DNA of 64,000 nucleotides from contig NC_133165.1 in NCBI RefSeq assembly GCF_040802235.1, forward strand, positions 18,819,623 through 18,883,622. The letters run 5' to 3'. The position numbers and the translations under genes are program-made. The notes under the pieces were generated by a model. The model saw only the letters and a list, made by a program, of their open reading frames with translations. It made no database searches and was not told the DNA's origin. Shown piece after piece: positions 47,046-57,790 of the stretch; positions within the stretch are counted from its first letter, which is position 1; each line of letters begins with the position of its first letter. This DNA comes from Manis javanica. Lineage: Eukaryota; Chordata; Mammalia; Pholidota; Manidae.

Positions 47046-48479
47046 CAAAAGTGATGAATATGGACCCAATGAAATTTTAAAAGAAAGTACAAAACTTTAT
47101 TGAGAGGCTTGGAGGATGGATGGATGGAAAGTGTGTTTATGATAGGGGAAGGCAAAGAAGGGAGTGTAAAAGAGCTTAATCTTCAGCTTCCATAATAAGA
47201 AAGCAGCAGATAATGTCCAAAGTGAAAAATTAAGAAATAGCAACACATTTAGGTTATCTATGGATGTCCAGATATAGAACAACAATGAAATAACTAAAAC
47301 TCAGTGACAGTGTTTCCATTTCCATCGTGGAGACATGGACAGGGGAGCATAGTGGGCCGGGACTCATGCCTCTCGCAATAAGCCACGCAGAACAATTTGA
47401 CTCTGTAAAAATGTGAATATAGACTTTGATATAAGAAAAATTTAATTTAAAAAATATGAAAAAGCCTAAGAGATATTTTCTAACAAATCTAAAGCAAATT
47501 GGGAGAGCAGTAATTGAACAGATTTATAGGAATGGATATCACATTGCTTCCCTCTGAATCCTTCCCTCATTCCTTTCCTTGAGTAGAAATAACCAGTAAG
47601 TATGACTAGCAGCAGTGAAGTCAGGACCCCTCAAAACTAGTTGTATTATTGATGACATCAGCACAGTCTTTTCTCTGAAGAGCTCAGTTGCTGTACTGAG
47701 AGCATTAATCATGAAACATTTTAACACTATGAGATTAAAAACAAGGGAAATGTATGGAGAGAAAACTATGAATGAGAGATTACAGAGAGCAAATGAAATA
47801 AAATTCATTAGATAATTAAGACCAAGCTCCTGAATAATTCTCTAGCTTCCTCAGGATGCAAATGATAGAAATTGGAAGTGTCATTAGTTTTTTTCATGAA
47901 CTTTTCCTGGAGTATGTTGCTGTTCACCAATTTTGCCTTTTGTTTTCATGAAAACACTCTAATGCCCTTTGACCATCTGAAGTTATCAAAAACTAATCCA
48001 TGCCACTTCATTTTACTAAGATTACCTGAGTCATCTGGGGAAACATATGATCAGGATGGCCTGAGGCTTACCTCTCTTTTATTTGTGTGTTACCCTGCCC
48101 TACAGAAGGCCAAATAATAACTTTAAAAAATCTCACCTGACTCAATCCTGGATTCCTGGAACTTGTCTTTCTGTCCTCACTGGACAATCAGTCATGAACT
48201 TTGAAAAACTGGGAATACCTAGTTATAGCACTAACTAGGGCTCAAAATATGTCTACTACTGAATAGAGTACCTAAAACTCATTAGTCAGAGCCAAGAACA
48301 TCTCCTCATGCTGATTATGAGCTGGTCTGTTAATCTCCTGCTTCAGGACTCCCTTTGCTGAGACTTAAAAAAAGAAAAAGAAAAACAGCAGGGCTTGGAG
48401 AAAAAAAGTAGTGATAATTAATTTTATTCTGACTAATTTACCTTTAAAATATGAGAACATAAAAGTTGAGTCCAAGAAG
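47046..48479. other. unassigned sequence
   Basis: About 1.4 kb with no recognised gene or repeat. Short frames (47539-47808 minus, 47872-48117 plus) are not convincing. Confidence 0.35.
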
Positions 48480-48690
48480 ACTTGACATTGATTCCCTTTT
48501 ATTATGTACTTTCTCCATGCTAGCTCACCACATTAGACCCTGTATATAACATTATCTCTAATCCTCAATATAAGTCTTCCAGATAATTACTGTATCTGCA
48601 ATTTACAGGTGAGCACACTTAGGCTTTAAACAACAGTTTTCTTCCTAGATCACCTGATGAGCCACAGAAGCAGTGTGACCCACTGGAATC
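48480..48690 (+). repeat. MIR SINE remnant
   Basis: TATTATGTACTTTCTCCATG, ATCTCTAATCCTCAATATAA, CAATTTACAGGTGAGCACAC and TAGATCACCTGATGAGCCAC in plus-strand MIR order. Weak but ordered. Confidence 0.55.
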
Positions 48691-48764
48691 CCATCTTCCC
48701 ATAACTGCGATCTTACACTGCCCTGTAATGGGGTGTGTCCTGGTAACAGAAAATTATATCTATC

Positions 48765-49417
48765 TGTAGAAAAAAATGAAAGTTCCTATGGTCAGAATTC
48801 TCACTTGGCTCTGGTCAGCTTGCCCACTGCACACATGTGGGCAATACATCATTATTGACTCTATATAAAGAGCCCCACCCAGTGCTCTGGGCTGCAGGCT
48901 GCAGGAGAGGAGAGGCTGGAGTGGTGGCTGAAGGACCCCCCACCAGTAAGATGGCGAACTTCCGGCTTCTCTTCTGGGTCCTCAGTTCCCGATGACGCCA
49001 CCTGAGGACCAATCACCTCTCTCCCCACTCCCACTCCCAGCACCTAGCCAATAGCCACCAGCCCTGTAGAAGTAACACCACAATCACCCCATGCCCCTTC
49101 CTATATAACCCAGCACCTTTCCTCAACAAAGCGGATTTCTCCAGTGAATTGCTGCTGTGTGTTGCTCCTTTCCTTTCAGTGGCAACACTGAGAACAGAGA
49201 ATGAGACGGCTGCAGGGGGCAGAGAGGCCTGGAGGCAGGGACAGGCTTGCTGCATGCAGGCTTGCCCTGAGGCAAATGGGGTTCTAACATTGGACCTGCC
49301 ACCGTGGGAATAAAGTTGGGTATAAACCCTTTCACCCCAATAACATTCCATTGTCATTTTTTGGCCTCACCGAATCAAGAGTGAACTTGCCCAGGGCTGA
49401 AACTCGTCAGCAAGACA
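48765..49417 (+). mobile_element. solo LTR, short LTR family, copy D
   Basis: The best-preserved copy of the family. It starts TGTAGAAAAAAATG and ends CAGCAAGACA, with a perfect 5-bp target duplication CTATC (48760-48764 and 49418-49422). A TATA box TATATAAA lies at 48862-48869 and AATAAA at 49309-49314, followed by a U5-like block TTCCATTGTCATTTTTTGG. These place it as a retroviral-type LTR. It is interrupted by a second, different LTR (48929-49178); without that insert it is about 400 bases, like copies A-C. No internal viral genes were seen. Confidence 0.85.
48929..49178 (+). mobile_element. nested gammaretrovirus-like solo LTR
   Basis: A 250-base element inside LTR copy D. It starts TGAAGGACCCCCCACC, close to the usual gammaretroviral LTR start, and ends CCTTTCCTTTCA. 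GTGGC is repeated on both sides (48924-48928 and 49179-49183). U3-type features are two CCAAT boxes (49009-49013 and 49048-49052) and a TATATAA box (49102-49108). After removing it, copy D aligns with copies A-C without a gap. No AATAAA was found inside; the string AACAAAG lies near 49128. This is a fossil LTR only, with no viral coding sequence. Confidence 0.85.
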
Positions 49418-49422
49418 CTATC

Positions 49423-50639
49423 CCAAAGTAGTTGCAAGGGTTTAATAAATAAAACAAAATACTATAACTAAAGCATGAAGACTAGTACCCTACACATAGT
49501 ATTTAATACATGTTAGCTCTTAGCGTGATTACTGCTGTCATTAGATATTTAGTAAGATACCTTGCCATCCTTTTCTTTTTATCTTCTCTTTTCATTTGGC
49601 CAAAAGGCAGTAACAGATGCATTATGCCTTAAACCAGAAAGGGCTGCTCCATGACTTGTGTGATTAAGTAAACGGACTTTCTCCAGGAGATCCTCTCTGC
49701 TGATCTAGGACAGAGCCTGCTCTGTAAAGTCACAACCTGGCTGGCTATTTAACAAGAGTTGGTGCCCCGTGTGCCACTGTTTCCTGTCCGGCTTAGTCCT
49801 AGGGTCAGACCAGTATTGGAGGGCATGTACTGCTTCCTGTCAGTACCAGAACCTGCATCATACATAAAGTGGTGCTTACTGAAACGATCTGCTCATTCCT
49901 TTCCCTCATCATGTGCTGCATAGGGGTGAGCCCCAAAATCAGTTTGCATGGATTTCTAACCCTCTTTGATTAGCCAGCTCATGGCATTGTTCTACTGGAA
50001 TGTAAGCCCTTACTTGTAGCAGATAATGGGCGGGCTTTAGCTATCAATGGCTTTAATGCTTTAATTCCCATCACGAGCCTCTCATAACATTGTTTTTTGC
50101 CCTCAACCCATCACTGTTTCAGGCACCTATCTTACAATTTTCTCTATGGGCTCCCTTACACATATTCTTAATACATATTCTTAACATTCATATGAATTCC
50201 TTCCTTTCATCCTCTTCCAACTAATAGCAGACAGTTGCAGGTACATTTTCTTCCCTTTTCCTCCTGCCCTGAGTGTCTCCATGCCAGGGTGCCTGGTTAA
50301 ATCCTGACTGCTCTTCTGAGTCAATCCCTTACCCCCTGCCACCAGTTGTTGGGGGTGCACAGCTGCTGTGAGGCTGCTCATTGCTCATCTCCTCTCCTCT
50401 GTAGACCTCTCTTGGAGTTTCTTCTAACAATAATGTGATAGGGGCATTCTTCTATCCCAAGTGTTTGCACACAAGAAAGATAAAAAGAAGGCTCAGATCT
50501 GGGAAACAATATTTTGCTACTTGCTGCTCTGCATAACGATTTGCCTTAATCCTGACAGCACGTTAATGAGCATAGATAAAATTCTTCTGCTATTACAAAG
50601 TAGCTTTATAATACTTCCCCTCATATGACATACGTGTGT
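49423..50639. other. unassigned sequence
   Basis: About 1.2 kb with no recognised gene or repeat. It includes a GCTCCCTTACACATATTCTTAATACATATTCTTAAC stretch with a short direct repeat (CATATTCTTAA near 50160 and 50174). Confidence 0.35.
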
Positions 50640-51000
50640 GTACATGCATTCATCCATATATGAGTCCATTCAATAAAAAAAAATACTTACTTGCCTGCCA
50701 TGTACTGATAGCTGTGGTAAAGGCCAGAGACACAAAACTGAACCAGATGGAAATGGGATTGGAGGAAAATGGGCCAGACTAGGACCCCAGAAGCCAGTTA
50801 AGAGAACATGGCAGTAGTTGGGGTATGAAATGAAAAGGAATGAACCCAAACAGCGGAGCTCTGAAGTAGGGACAGACACAAGATACAAAGAGGGTGTGTC
50901 AGAAGGATGTGGGTATTTATTATGTATGAGGAACAAGGAGAAAAGAGGTGAAAGTCTAGGATCATTCCAAGATTTCTTGGGGCGACTCAGCACATGATGT
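50640..51000 (+). repeat. L2-like LINE 3' fragment
   Basis: Diverged L2 3' region: CTGCCATGTACTGATAGCTG, GGAAATGGGATTGGAGGAAA, then a long low-similarity region with a GGAACATGGCAGTAGTTGGG block. Ends approximate. Confidence 0.45.
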
Positions 51001-51883
51001 TATCATTCCCTGTCAGAGAGCTAGGAGACATAGGTTTGGAGGGAAATAATCCAGTCCAGTTTTGGAAACTGAGATTCCTGTGGCACATCAGGTGCAGATA
51101 ACTGCTTGGTATTTAGACTAAAACTAGAAGTGTAAGTCTGTGAGATTAAATCCTGCCACAGAGTAGCTCACACTCAATGTCCTAAGTATGTATCACTAGC
51201 TGTCTTCAGAGAATGTTTAGCGAGAACTGCTGAGAAGACAAAATAATCTTCACTAAAGGTACTCTAAAACATTTCCTTAGAAATTAAAACATATTGTATT
51301 GGCCTGTCACAGAACTGTTTTAACTAAAGTGAATCTTATCCTGATGCCATTGTCTAAATGTAACTTATTTATAAGATACAGACCCTGGGAACTCATGAGT
51401 GCATTTTCTGGGACAATGATATTGAGGGTTTGATTCATGCCCTCACCTTACACTGAGAAATTCTTATTCCTTTCAGTAACAGCAATGGTACTATTTCTAA
51501 ACAATTGGTTTGTGTATCTTAAAGGCATCTTGGATTGTGTAACCATAAGGAGATTTTACCCTTTTCTCACTGGTTTCTCAAAAGCTTAGGACCAAATCTA
51601 GGACTTACAGCATAGTCAGCCTCACTCCTATTGGGTGATGTTTTGTTTTCTCCCTTATTTTTCTTTGCTCCTTTTGTCTCTACTAAGTTTGTGCTACTCA
51701 GGTTTCTTGTATTTCTATCAGCAGTTTTAAATCCTTCCTCAGACAAGATGTATTGTTTAGAAAGCAATTACTGATTCATTCACTTCCTTTTGGAGTTCAT
51801 GAATCCTCAGCTTATAGATGGAAGTCACCAATGAGGACGAGATGTCCAGGGTCCAGGGCTGCCTCAGAGCCCCTGGGCTCTGG
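51001..51883. other. unassigned sequence
   Basis: No recognised gene or repeat. Confidence 0.35.
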
Positions 51884-51897
51884 CCAGTAGGTGGCAG
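51884..51897 (+). promoter_or_regulatory. CTCF-type binding motif
   Basis: CCAGTAGGTGGCAG matches every position of the commonly cited CTCF core (CCASYAGRKGGCRS) on the plus strand. It lies in sequence not assigned to a repeat, with a locally higher GC content (51841-51960). Binding in cells cannot be judged from the sequence alone. Confidence 0.6.
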
Positions 51898-53929
51898 TGT
51901 TTTACACAGTCTCTGGGAGACCTCTGTAGAGGGAGGGGCCCAGAGGAGCAGAGCTGGACTTCAGTCAGGGTAAAAAGGTGGACAGGTAACTGCCACTCTG
52001 AGGTCTCTTATTTGGAAGAAGGTTGGAAATGAAGGTTAGAGGAGAAAAGTTCATACCCATCCACCCCCGTTTCCTTGAATGTGGAGATGACAACAAACAC
52101 AAACCTCCCAGTAAATACCTAGATGCCAGTGAAGGCTGTCAACCCTGGGAAGCAAATCTGAAATGCTGAAGCAACGGACACTTCTCTCAGCACAGGAACA
52201 GTAGAAGCTGCCACCATGTTTACCAAGGGGTGACCCCTTCTATGAAACCTGTTTGCTTAGAAGAGGGAGGAGAGACAGATTGAATAAGATGACCACATTG
52301 CCGGTGAGCATCTCATTTGTGAGGGTCGGGGTGGGGAGAACAGTGCTTTAAATGCATGAATAAATTCACAGTTCTAACTAGAGCCACAGGGCGCCCACTT
52401 CTTTCCCTTTAGGTCCCCCAAGAAATGAAGAGCTCTACTATCACCTGGGGAAAGAAAACTTGAACTTGTTTGTCTCCTTTCAGAAATCAAAGGATATCAA
52501 ATATACGTGACAGTCTTGCTCAAAATTTTTAGATTTTTAAAATTAGCTTCTTTCATGTTGTACAGCTAAAGAAAATACTTATTAGGTGCTGGAGCTACTT
52601 TGATGTTATAACAATTCTCAGAGAGTAGAGAAGTCTGTTAATGTTTCACATGGGATTCAACTCTTGGGCATTTGGGGTGGGGTATCCAAGTAATCATATT
52701 TTTTTCTCAAGATCATTTTATATTGTATGCTATCACAATTACACCTTAAATGGTTTTAACTTGGAGCTTTCAATATTGCACAATCTGGGTAGCAGCCAGA
52801 TTGACACAATAAATCTTAATGTCTCTAAATTTAAAAGTCAATAACTATTTTCCAACTAAATTTTCAATCTGTTACATCAATTTTTGTACAAAAACTATAT
52901 TCTCTAGAATTCTACATTTCACAGCTCTCTTCTGCATAGTGAATAGTGTACATCTAATGCAATATCAAGTTCTGTCCTTTTTGCTTTATTTTTTACATTA
53001 ATGTAATTTTTAGGGGTATAATCTATAAAGCTAAAAAAAGGCACTGTTGCAATGATTATTTCCATCATACTAAGTGTGCATTATAAAAACAATAATGATA
53101 CTAAATTAAATACTGCTGTCTTCCTTTCACCAACACAATCCACATCCTATTCAGAATTCGGAATGGCCAAATTGCTCTAATATCACTTGCTTATACATTT
53201 GATTTATAACTGTTTATAATCTTCCCCATTATTATAATCTAATTTTTAAAACTCCAAGTATCATTTAATCCACAGGTCAAGGTAGAAGCAATCACTTAAA
53301 ACGGACTTGCTTAAAATACATATTCTTGAAAATTGAAAAGTAAAAGCTATCACATTCACTGACATTGTCTGCTACCAAAGTGCAGCACTTTAAAATGGAA
53401 ATCTGAGCCTGAATGTAGCACAGCTCACAAAAATAAATCAGACAAAAGTTTCTATTGTTTTTAAGTAACCTTTTTCTGATCCATCATCTCTCACCTGTCC
53501 AGTCACTATCTCATACCACCGCCACTCACCCATTACCTTACCTCAACTTCCCTGTAGATTGGCAGTAAAATTTGACAGTTGTGTTTAATGGCTTTTGCAT
53601 GGGAATCATGCTAAAAATTAGAAAATAAATTAAAAGACCATCCATACTTCAAGAATACCTTTAAAATTCTTCCTCATTTTTCTGGTACTTTCATGGGGAT
53701 TTTTTATAATTAAATATTTAATCTATACCACTTAATTTATAATGAATGCAAACTAGAGCTCTAATTTCTTTCGTTCCTTCCTTCCTCTATTCCCTCCTTC
53801 TATTCTTTGGTTTCTTTCCAAATGTAAGCCAATGACTCCAACTCCATGTATTAAAAAATACATTCTTTCCCCACTGATTTTAATGGCGCCTTTGTCATAC
53901 GATAAATTCTGGCATTAATACGTTTGTGC
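51898..53929. other. unassigned sequence
   Basis: About 2 kb, GC-richer near the CTCF motif and AT-rich later. No recognised gene, RNA or repeat. Frames are short. Confidence 0.35.
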
Positions 53930-54125
53930 TTTGATAGTTCTTGTAACAGGCCAGGTATTGTCCTAAATATTTTACACATATCACCTTTACAACAACTCTG
54001 GAATATGGAGACAATTCTATCCACATGTTATAAATGAGAAACTTGAAATACAGAAGTACAAAGAGTTTAAGAATTGTCCCATGGTCACACGCTACACTGC
54101 CCTCATCTGCTACATATACCTTGTT
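53930..54125 (+). repeat. MIR SINE remnant
   Basis: AGGCCAGGTATTGTCCTAAA, TTTACACATATCACCTTTAC, AATGAGAAACTTGAAATACA and TTTAAGAATTGTCCCATGGT in plus-strand MIR order. Confidence 0.7.
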
Positions 54126-54169
54126 CTGAACTCTATTCTGTCACACTATCAGTCTCTCAGCTGGTATAA

Positions 54170-54800
54170 TACTTTTAATTATGGTAGCTTTACAATACAT
54201 TTTTACATCTACTAGGGAACATGCCTCTCAATGTTCCTTTTCTATTTGCTTTCTATTCTCCGTCTTTAACATTAATTTCATCATTAACTTGACAAGTTAA
54301 AAAATATTTTTGAATAGAATTGTGTGAAATTTATAAGCTTAGGGGGGAAACTGCTATCTTCAGGATGCTAAATCATCCCATCCAGGAACACACCATGATT
54401 CTTCATTTACCTGGGTCTTCTCTTAATGCCCTGAGATAAAATGTTATCATTTTCATCATGTTAGTTTCATACATTTCTTGCTAAATTTATCCATAGGCAT
54501 CACATTTCTTTTACATATTTTTCCATTACATTTCCCATCTCTTGCAAGTTAAAACATCAGAAAGGTCTTGGCTTTTGTATATTTCCCACATATGAGCAAA
54601 TTCTCTTACTCATTTCTAATAGATTTTCAGTTGATTCAGATTTTGAGGCATTAATTATATCTTCTGAAGAGAAAAATAATTTTGACCTTTTCTTTGCAAT
54701 ATTTGTACTTCTTTGTTTTCCCATGTTATCGCTTTGATTAAAACCTCCAGAACAATATTAAATAATGAGTAAAGGAGGAAGTATTAGCTGTCTCCCGTAT
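54170..54800 (-). repeat. old L1 ORF2 fragment (minus)
   Basis: A highly diverged L1 ORF2 piece read on the minus strand; TTATAGCTTAGG-like and CAGTTGATTCAG blocks and the end AAAACCTCCAGAACAATATT correspond to RT-region blocks of the younger copies (compare AGGACCTCCAGAACTATGTT at 42472). Older than copies 1-4. Confidence 0.65.
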
Positions 54801-55220
54801 CTATTTCCTTCTTCATCTATAGTTTTTAGATAAGCATGTCTATTCAGAATAAAGGCGACAGTTTCCAGCATTCCTTGCTGCAAAGTGAGGCCATGTGACC
54901 AGTCACCGGCCAATGTCAGTGGGAGGGAGTGCCCCGTGGCGACTTCCATGAGTATTTGTTATGAACAGCAGATAACACGCTGGCCCTTCCTTCTTCACCT
55001 CTTGTCCTTTTCTCCATCCTTCTGCCTTAAATGCAAATATGACATCTGGAACTTGAGTTGTCATCTTAAAATATGAGGATGAAGACCACACCCTAGGACT
55101 GATGGAATGAATCTGGTTCCTGAAGAGCCCATGGAGTGGACCCGCTTTACCACCCAAGCTGCCTCTCTCCATTTCCCCTGAACAAGAGAAAACAGAAAGA
55201 TCAACCAAAACTAATCCTAA
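54801..55220 (+). repeat. unassigned old repeat
   Basis: Blocks AGCATTCCTTGCTGCAAAGT, GAGGCCATGTGACCAGTCAC, GACATCTGGAACTTGAG and TGGAGTGGACCCGCTTTACC follow an old mammalian repeat pattern that I cannot name with confidence. Overlapping frames (54885-55076 plus, 54903-55208 minus) are incidental. Confidence 0.4.
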
Positions 55221-55454
55221 CAGATAAGATTGTGATAGTGATCATCACCCTTTTTCCTGAACATAGTGGAAATATTTACCATTGGGTTCTTACATAAACC
55301 ATTGCCCAACTTAAGAAAGTTTCCTTTTAACTCCAATTTATGAAAATTTTTAAATCAGAAATAACTATTACTTTTATCAACTGGCTCTTCAGCATTTATT
55401 TAGATCACACTGCAACAGAACATTCTGCAGTGAAGGAAACATTCTTATTTGTAC

Positions 55455-55612
55455 TAGTTGCATGGCCACTAGCCACATGTGGCTACTGATCATATGAAAT
55501 GTGGAAGTGGGAATGAAGAACCAAATCTCTAAAATAATTTTATTCCAATTATTCAAATTTCAATTGGAGTAAGTCCATGTGGCTAGTGTCTACCATGTTG
55601 GACAGAGCAGAT
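55455..55612. repeat. hAT-type DNA transposon fossil
   Basis: The ends read CACTAGCCACATGTGGCTAC and CCATGTGGCTAGTGTCTACC, an imperfect inverted repeat with an AT-rich middle, as in a common mammalian hAT family. No clear 8-bp duplication was found. Confidence 0.6.
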
Positions 55613-55786
55613 CCAGATGGTCATACAGATATTCTCTTAACCTATTAATAAAATATATAGAAATAGTAGATAATAAAATGCTAGGCCATCTCCTATTTCT
55701 GGAGCAAAATCTGCTTGGTAATACGAGATTTGACTTAGTATATTATTAATGTAATAAAATGGAGAAAATTGCATTCACCAGGATTC

Positions 55787-56389
55787 TTAGAGAAAGCCTA
55801 TGTTTGTCCAGAAGAAATTCTTCATAAGTCTCTCAGAATGTATATAATACCTTGAGGGAATGTGCAAATAACAAGGATAATGGAGTTTGCTCTCCACAAT
55901 GAAGGAGTCTGGAATTTTAAGTTCTGAACAGAAAAAAATGAGGGGGACAGAGTGGAGCCTGTGAGTCTGAGCACCGTGTGGGGAAGAAGGAGGGAAAAAT
56001 AAAACATTCATGGAAAGGGACAGAAAAGGAACCAGGAAGAAGAAAAATCTCAGATGGAGATATTTTTGCAAGATTTTAGATACCAAGTGATATAATTCTT
56101 CCTTTGGTCCCCACATACTTTCAGTGAAGCCCAGAGAGGTCACTAATGCCATGGAGGGAGTGTCTGTGTGTGTGCGAGTGTTCATAGATACTCTGTCTCT
56201 CCTTCCTTCCCGACAGTGGGTAAGATTTACTTTCCTTGGTCTGCACTTACAATTAGCTGTGTCTTGCACCCACCAATAAATGCGAGTGTAAGTAACGTGG
56301 GTCATTTCTAAACATAAGCTTTTAGTGCCTATGCGTGGCTCTCCACATCCCCTTCTCCCTGTCAAGGTTATTGGCCACACTCCAGGCAA
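55787..56389 (-). other. 200-codon open frame, unrecognised
   Basis: The longest uninterrupted frame outside the L1s, read on the minus strand from ATG at 56389. It starts MPGVWPITLTGRRGCGEPRIG, has a basic middle, a hydrophobic run FFFFLVPFLSLSMNVLFFPPS, and ends with KNFFWTNIGFL. It matches no protein family I know. No start context, promoter or splice signal was found, and the sequence is not obviously conserved-looking. A frame of this length is possible by chance in 64 kb. I treat it as probably non-coding. Confidence 0.2.
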
Positions 56390-57049
56390 GGGAATCTCTG
56401 ATGGTTCACGTCCCTGAATGCAGGCTGCATGCAGCAGAGCTTACAGTCAACCTGTGGCGGACACAATGTTAGCGGGAAATAAATATTTGTTGTCTTAGGC
56501 TGGGAAAGTTAATAGACTGTTACGGCAACAAAACCTGGTCTTATCTTAGATGATTTGGAAACTGACAGCTTGTAGTGGAGCATTGCTGTATTAAAAAAAT
56601 AAATAAAAACACTAAATTGTTTGGCACTGGATTAGGGAATGAGATGTAGATGGCGAAGAAAACATTATTAGAGCATGGAAAGATGAAAATCTGTTTTATA
56701 TAGTGAAAAGCCATTTGGCACAAGGTAAAGAAAACAAAGACCTACAGCAAGTATGAGAATTGTGACCAGAAAAGAGCAGACCAATCGGTACACGGACCTG
56801 ACAGAAATCAAATAGGAAAGAAGGCATCAATATTTTTGAGAGATTTGTACTGCAAAAGTACCACCAGTGTGGGCTAAAAATAACGACTATTCTAGACTTC
56901 AGACAACCATCCGTCCCAATCCATGAGCAGGCAGCGAGGCAATAAAGCTGCTTGTCCCCCTATAAGATACAACCTCTGATGCACACTTGAGTTACGATCA
57001 AAGAGAATAATGGAAAAAGGAAGGGTCTCTTGCAGGTAGAAGCTAGGAG
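56390..57049. other. unassigned sequence
   Basis: No recognised gene, repeat or RNA. Confidence 0.35.
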
Positions 57050-57790
57050 CCATCAGGGCAAATGGATGATGGAGGGAGCCCAGTCAGGCTTTGATCTAGG
57101 AACAATCCCTACAGCCATACAAGGGGATCTTTTCCTGTTACCCAGTTCCTGTGTACATTGCATGTGTGAAAGGTAATATTTTAGTTCATAAGTCTCCAGA
57201 CCAAAAGAGGCCACATCCAGGCTGATAGAGACCATTAGGCATTACCTCATTCCTGATGAAGAGACCATCACACATCACCCAGAGACCCTGGACTTTGAGT
57301 TGGATTTTGTTAGGCCATTGGAATTTTGAGTAGTCTCCCTTGGAGAGAGGACAATTATATTTTGAATGTAGAAAGAAGAGGGAACCAAATATTTGGTGAC
57401 CAGAAATTAGTTCTTGGGTGATCACTAAGGTGTTTGCAAATATTCCAGACCTTTCTATTTCCAGGATAAAGGTAGGACTGTTCTTAATTTTTAGAAATTA
57501 GAGGCTATAGATATCTATTCTGCTATCTAAGTAGAAATTATATATACCATCTTTGTGACAATGCATTAAGAGCCAGAATATGATCTCCTTGTTTCCCTCC
57601 TCTAGTAGCAACCACTAAATAATTTTCCAAATGGGTGACACCCTGAAAGCCTGTATCCCTATATGAGGAAATCCTCAGCTGACCTACGGCAGAGTAAGCC
57701 AAAAATAAGATTCACTGTTGTAAACCACTAAGAATTTGGGGTTGTTACCACAGCAAAACCTTGTATATCCTGACAGATATAATGTGATTG
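57050..57790 (+). repeat. MaLR-type LTR region, diverged
   Basis: The 3' end is the clearest part: CCAAAAATAAGATTCACTGT, GTAAACCACTAAGAATTTGG and TATATCCTGACAGATA blocks of a MaLR-type LTR end. Upstream, CCCTGGACTTTGAGTTGGAT supports the same family, but the region between is not continuous. Confidence 0.5.
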
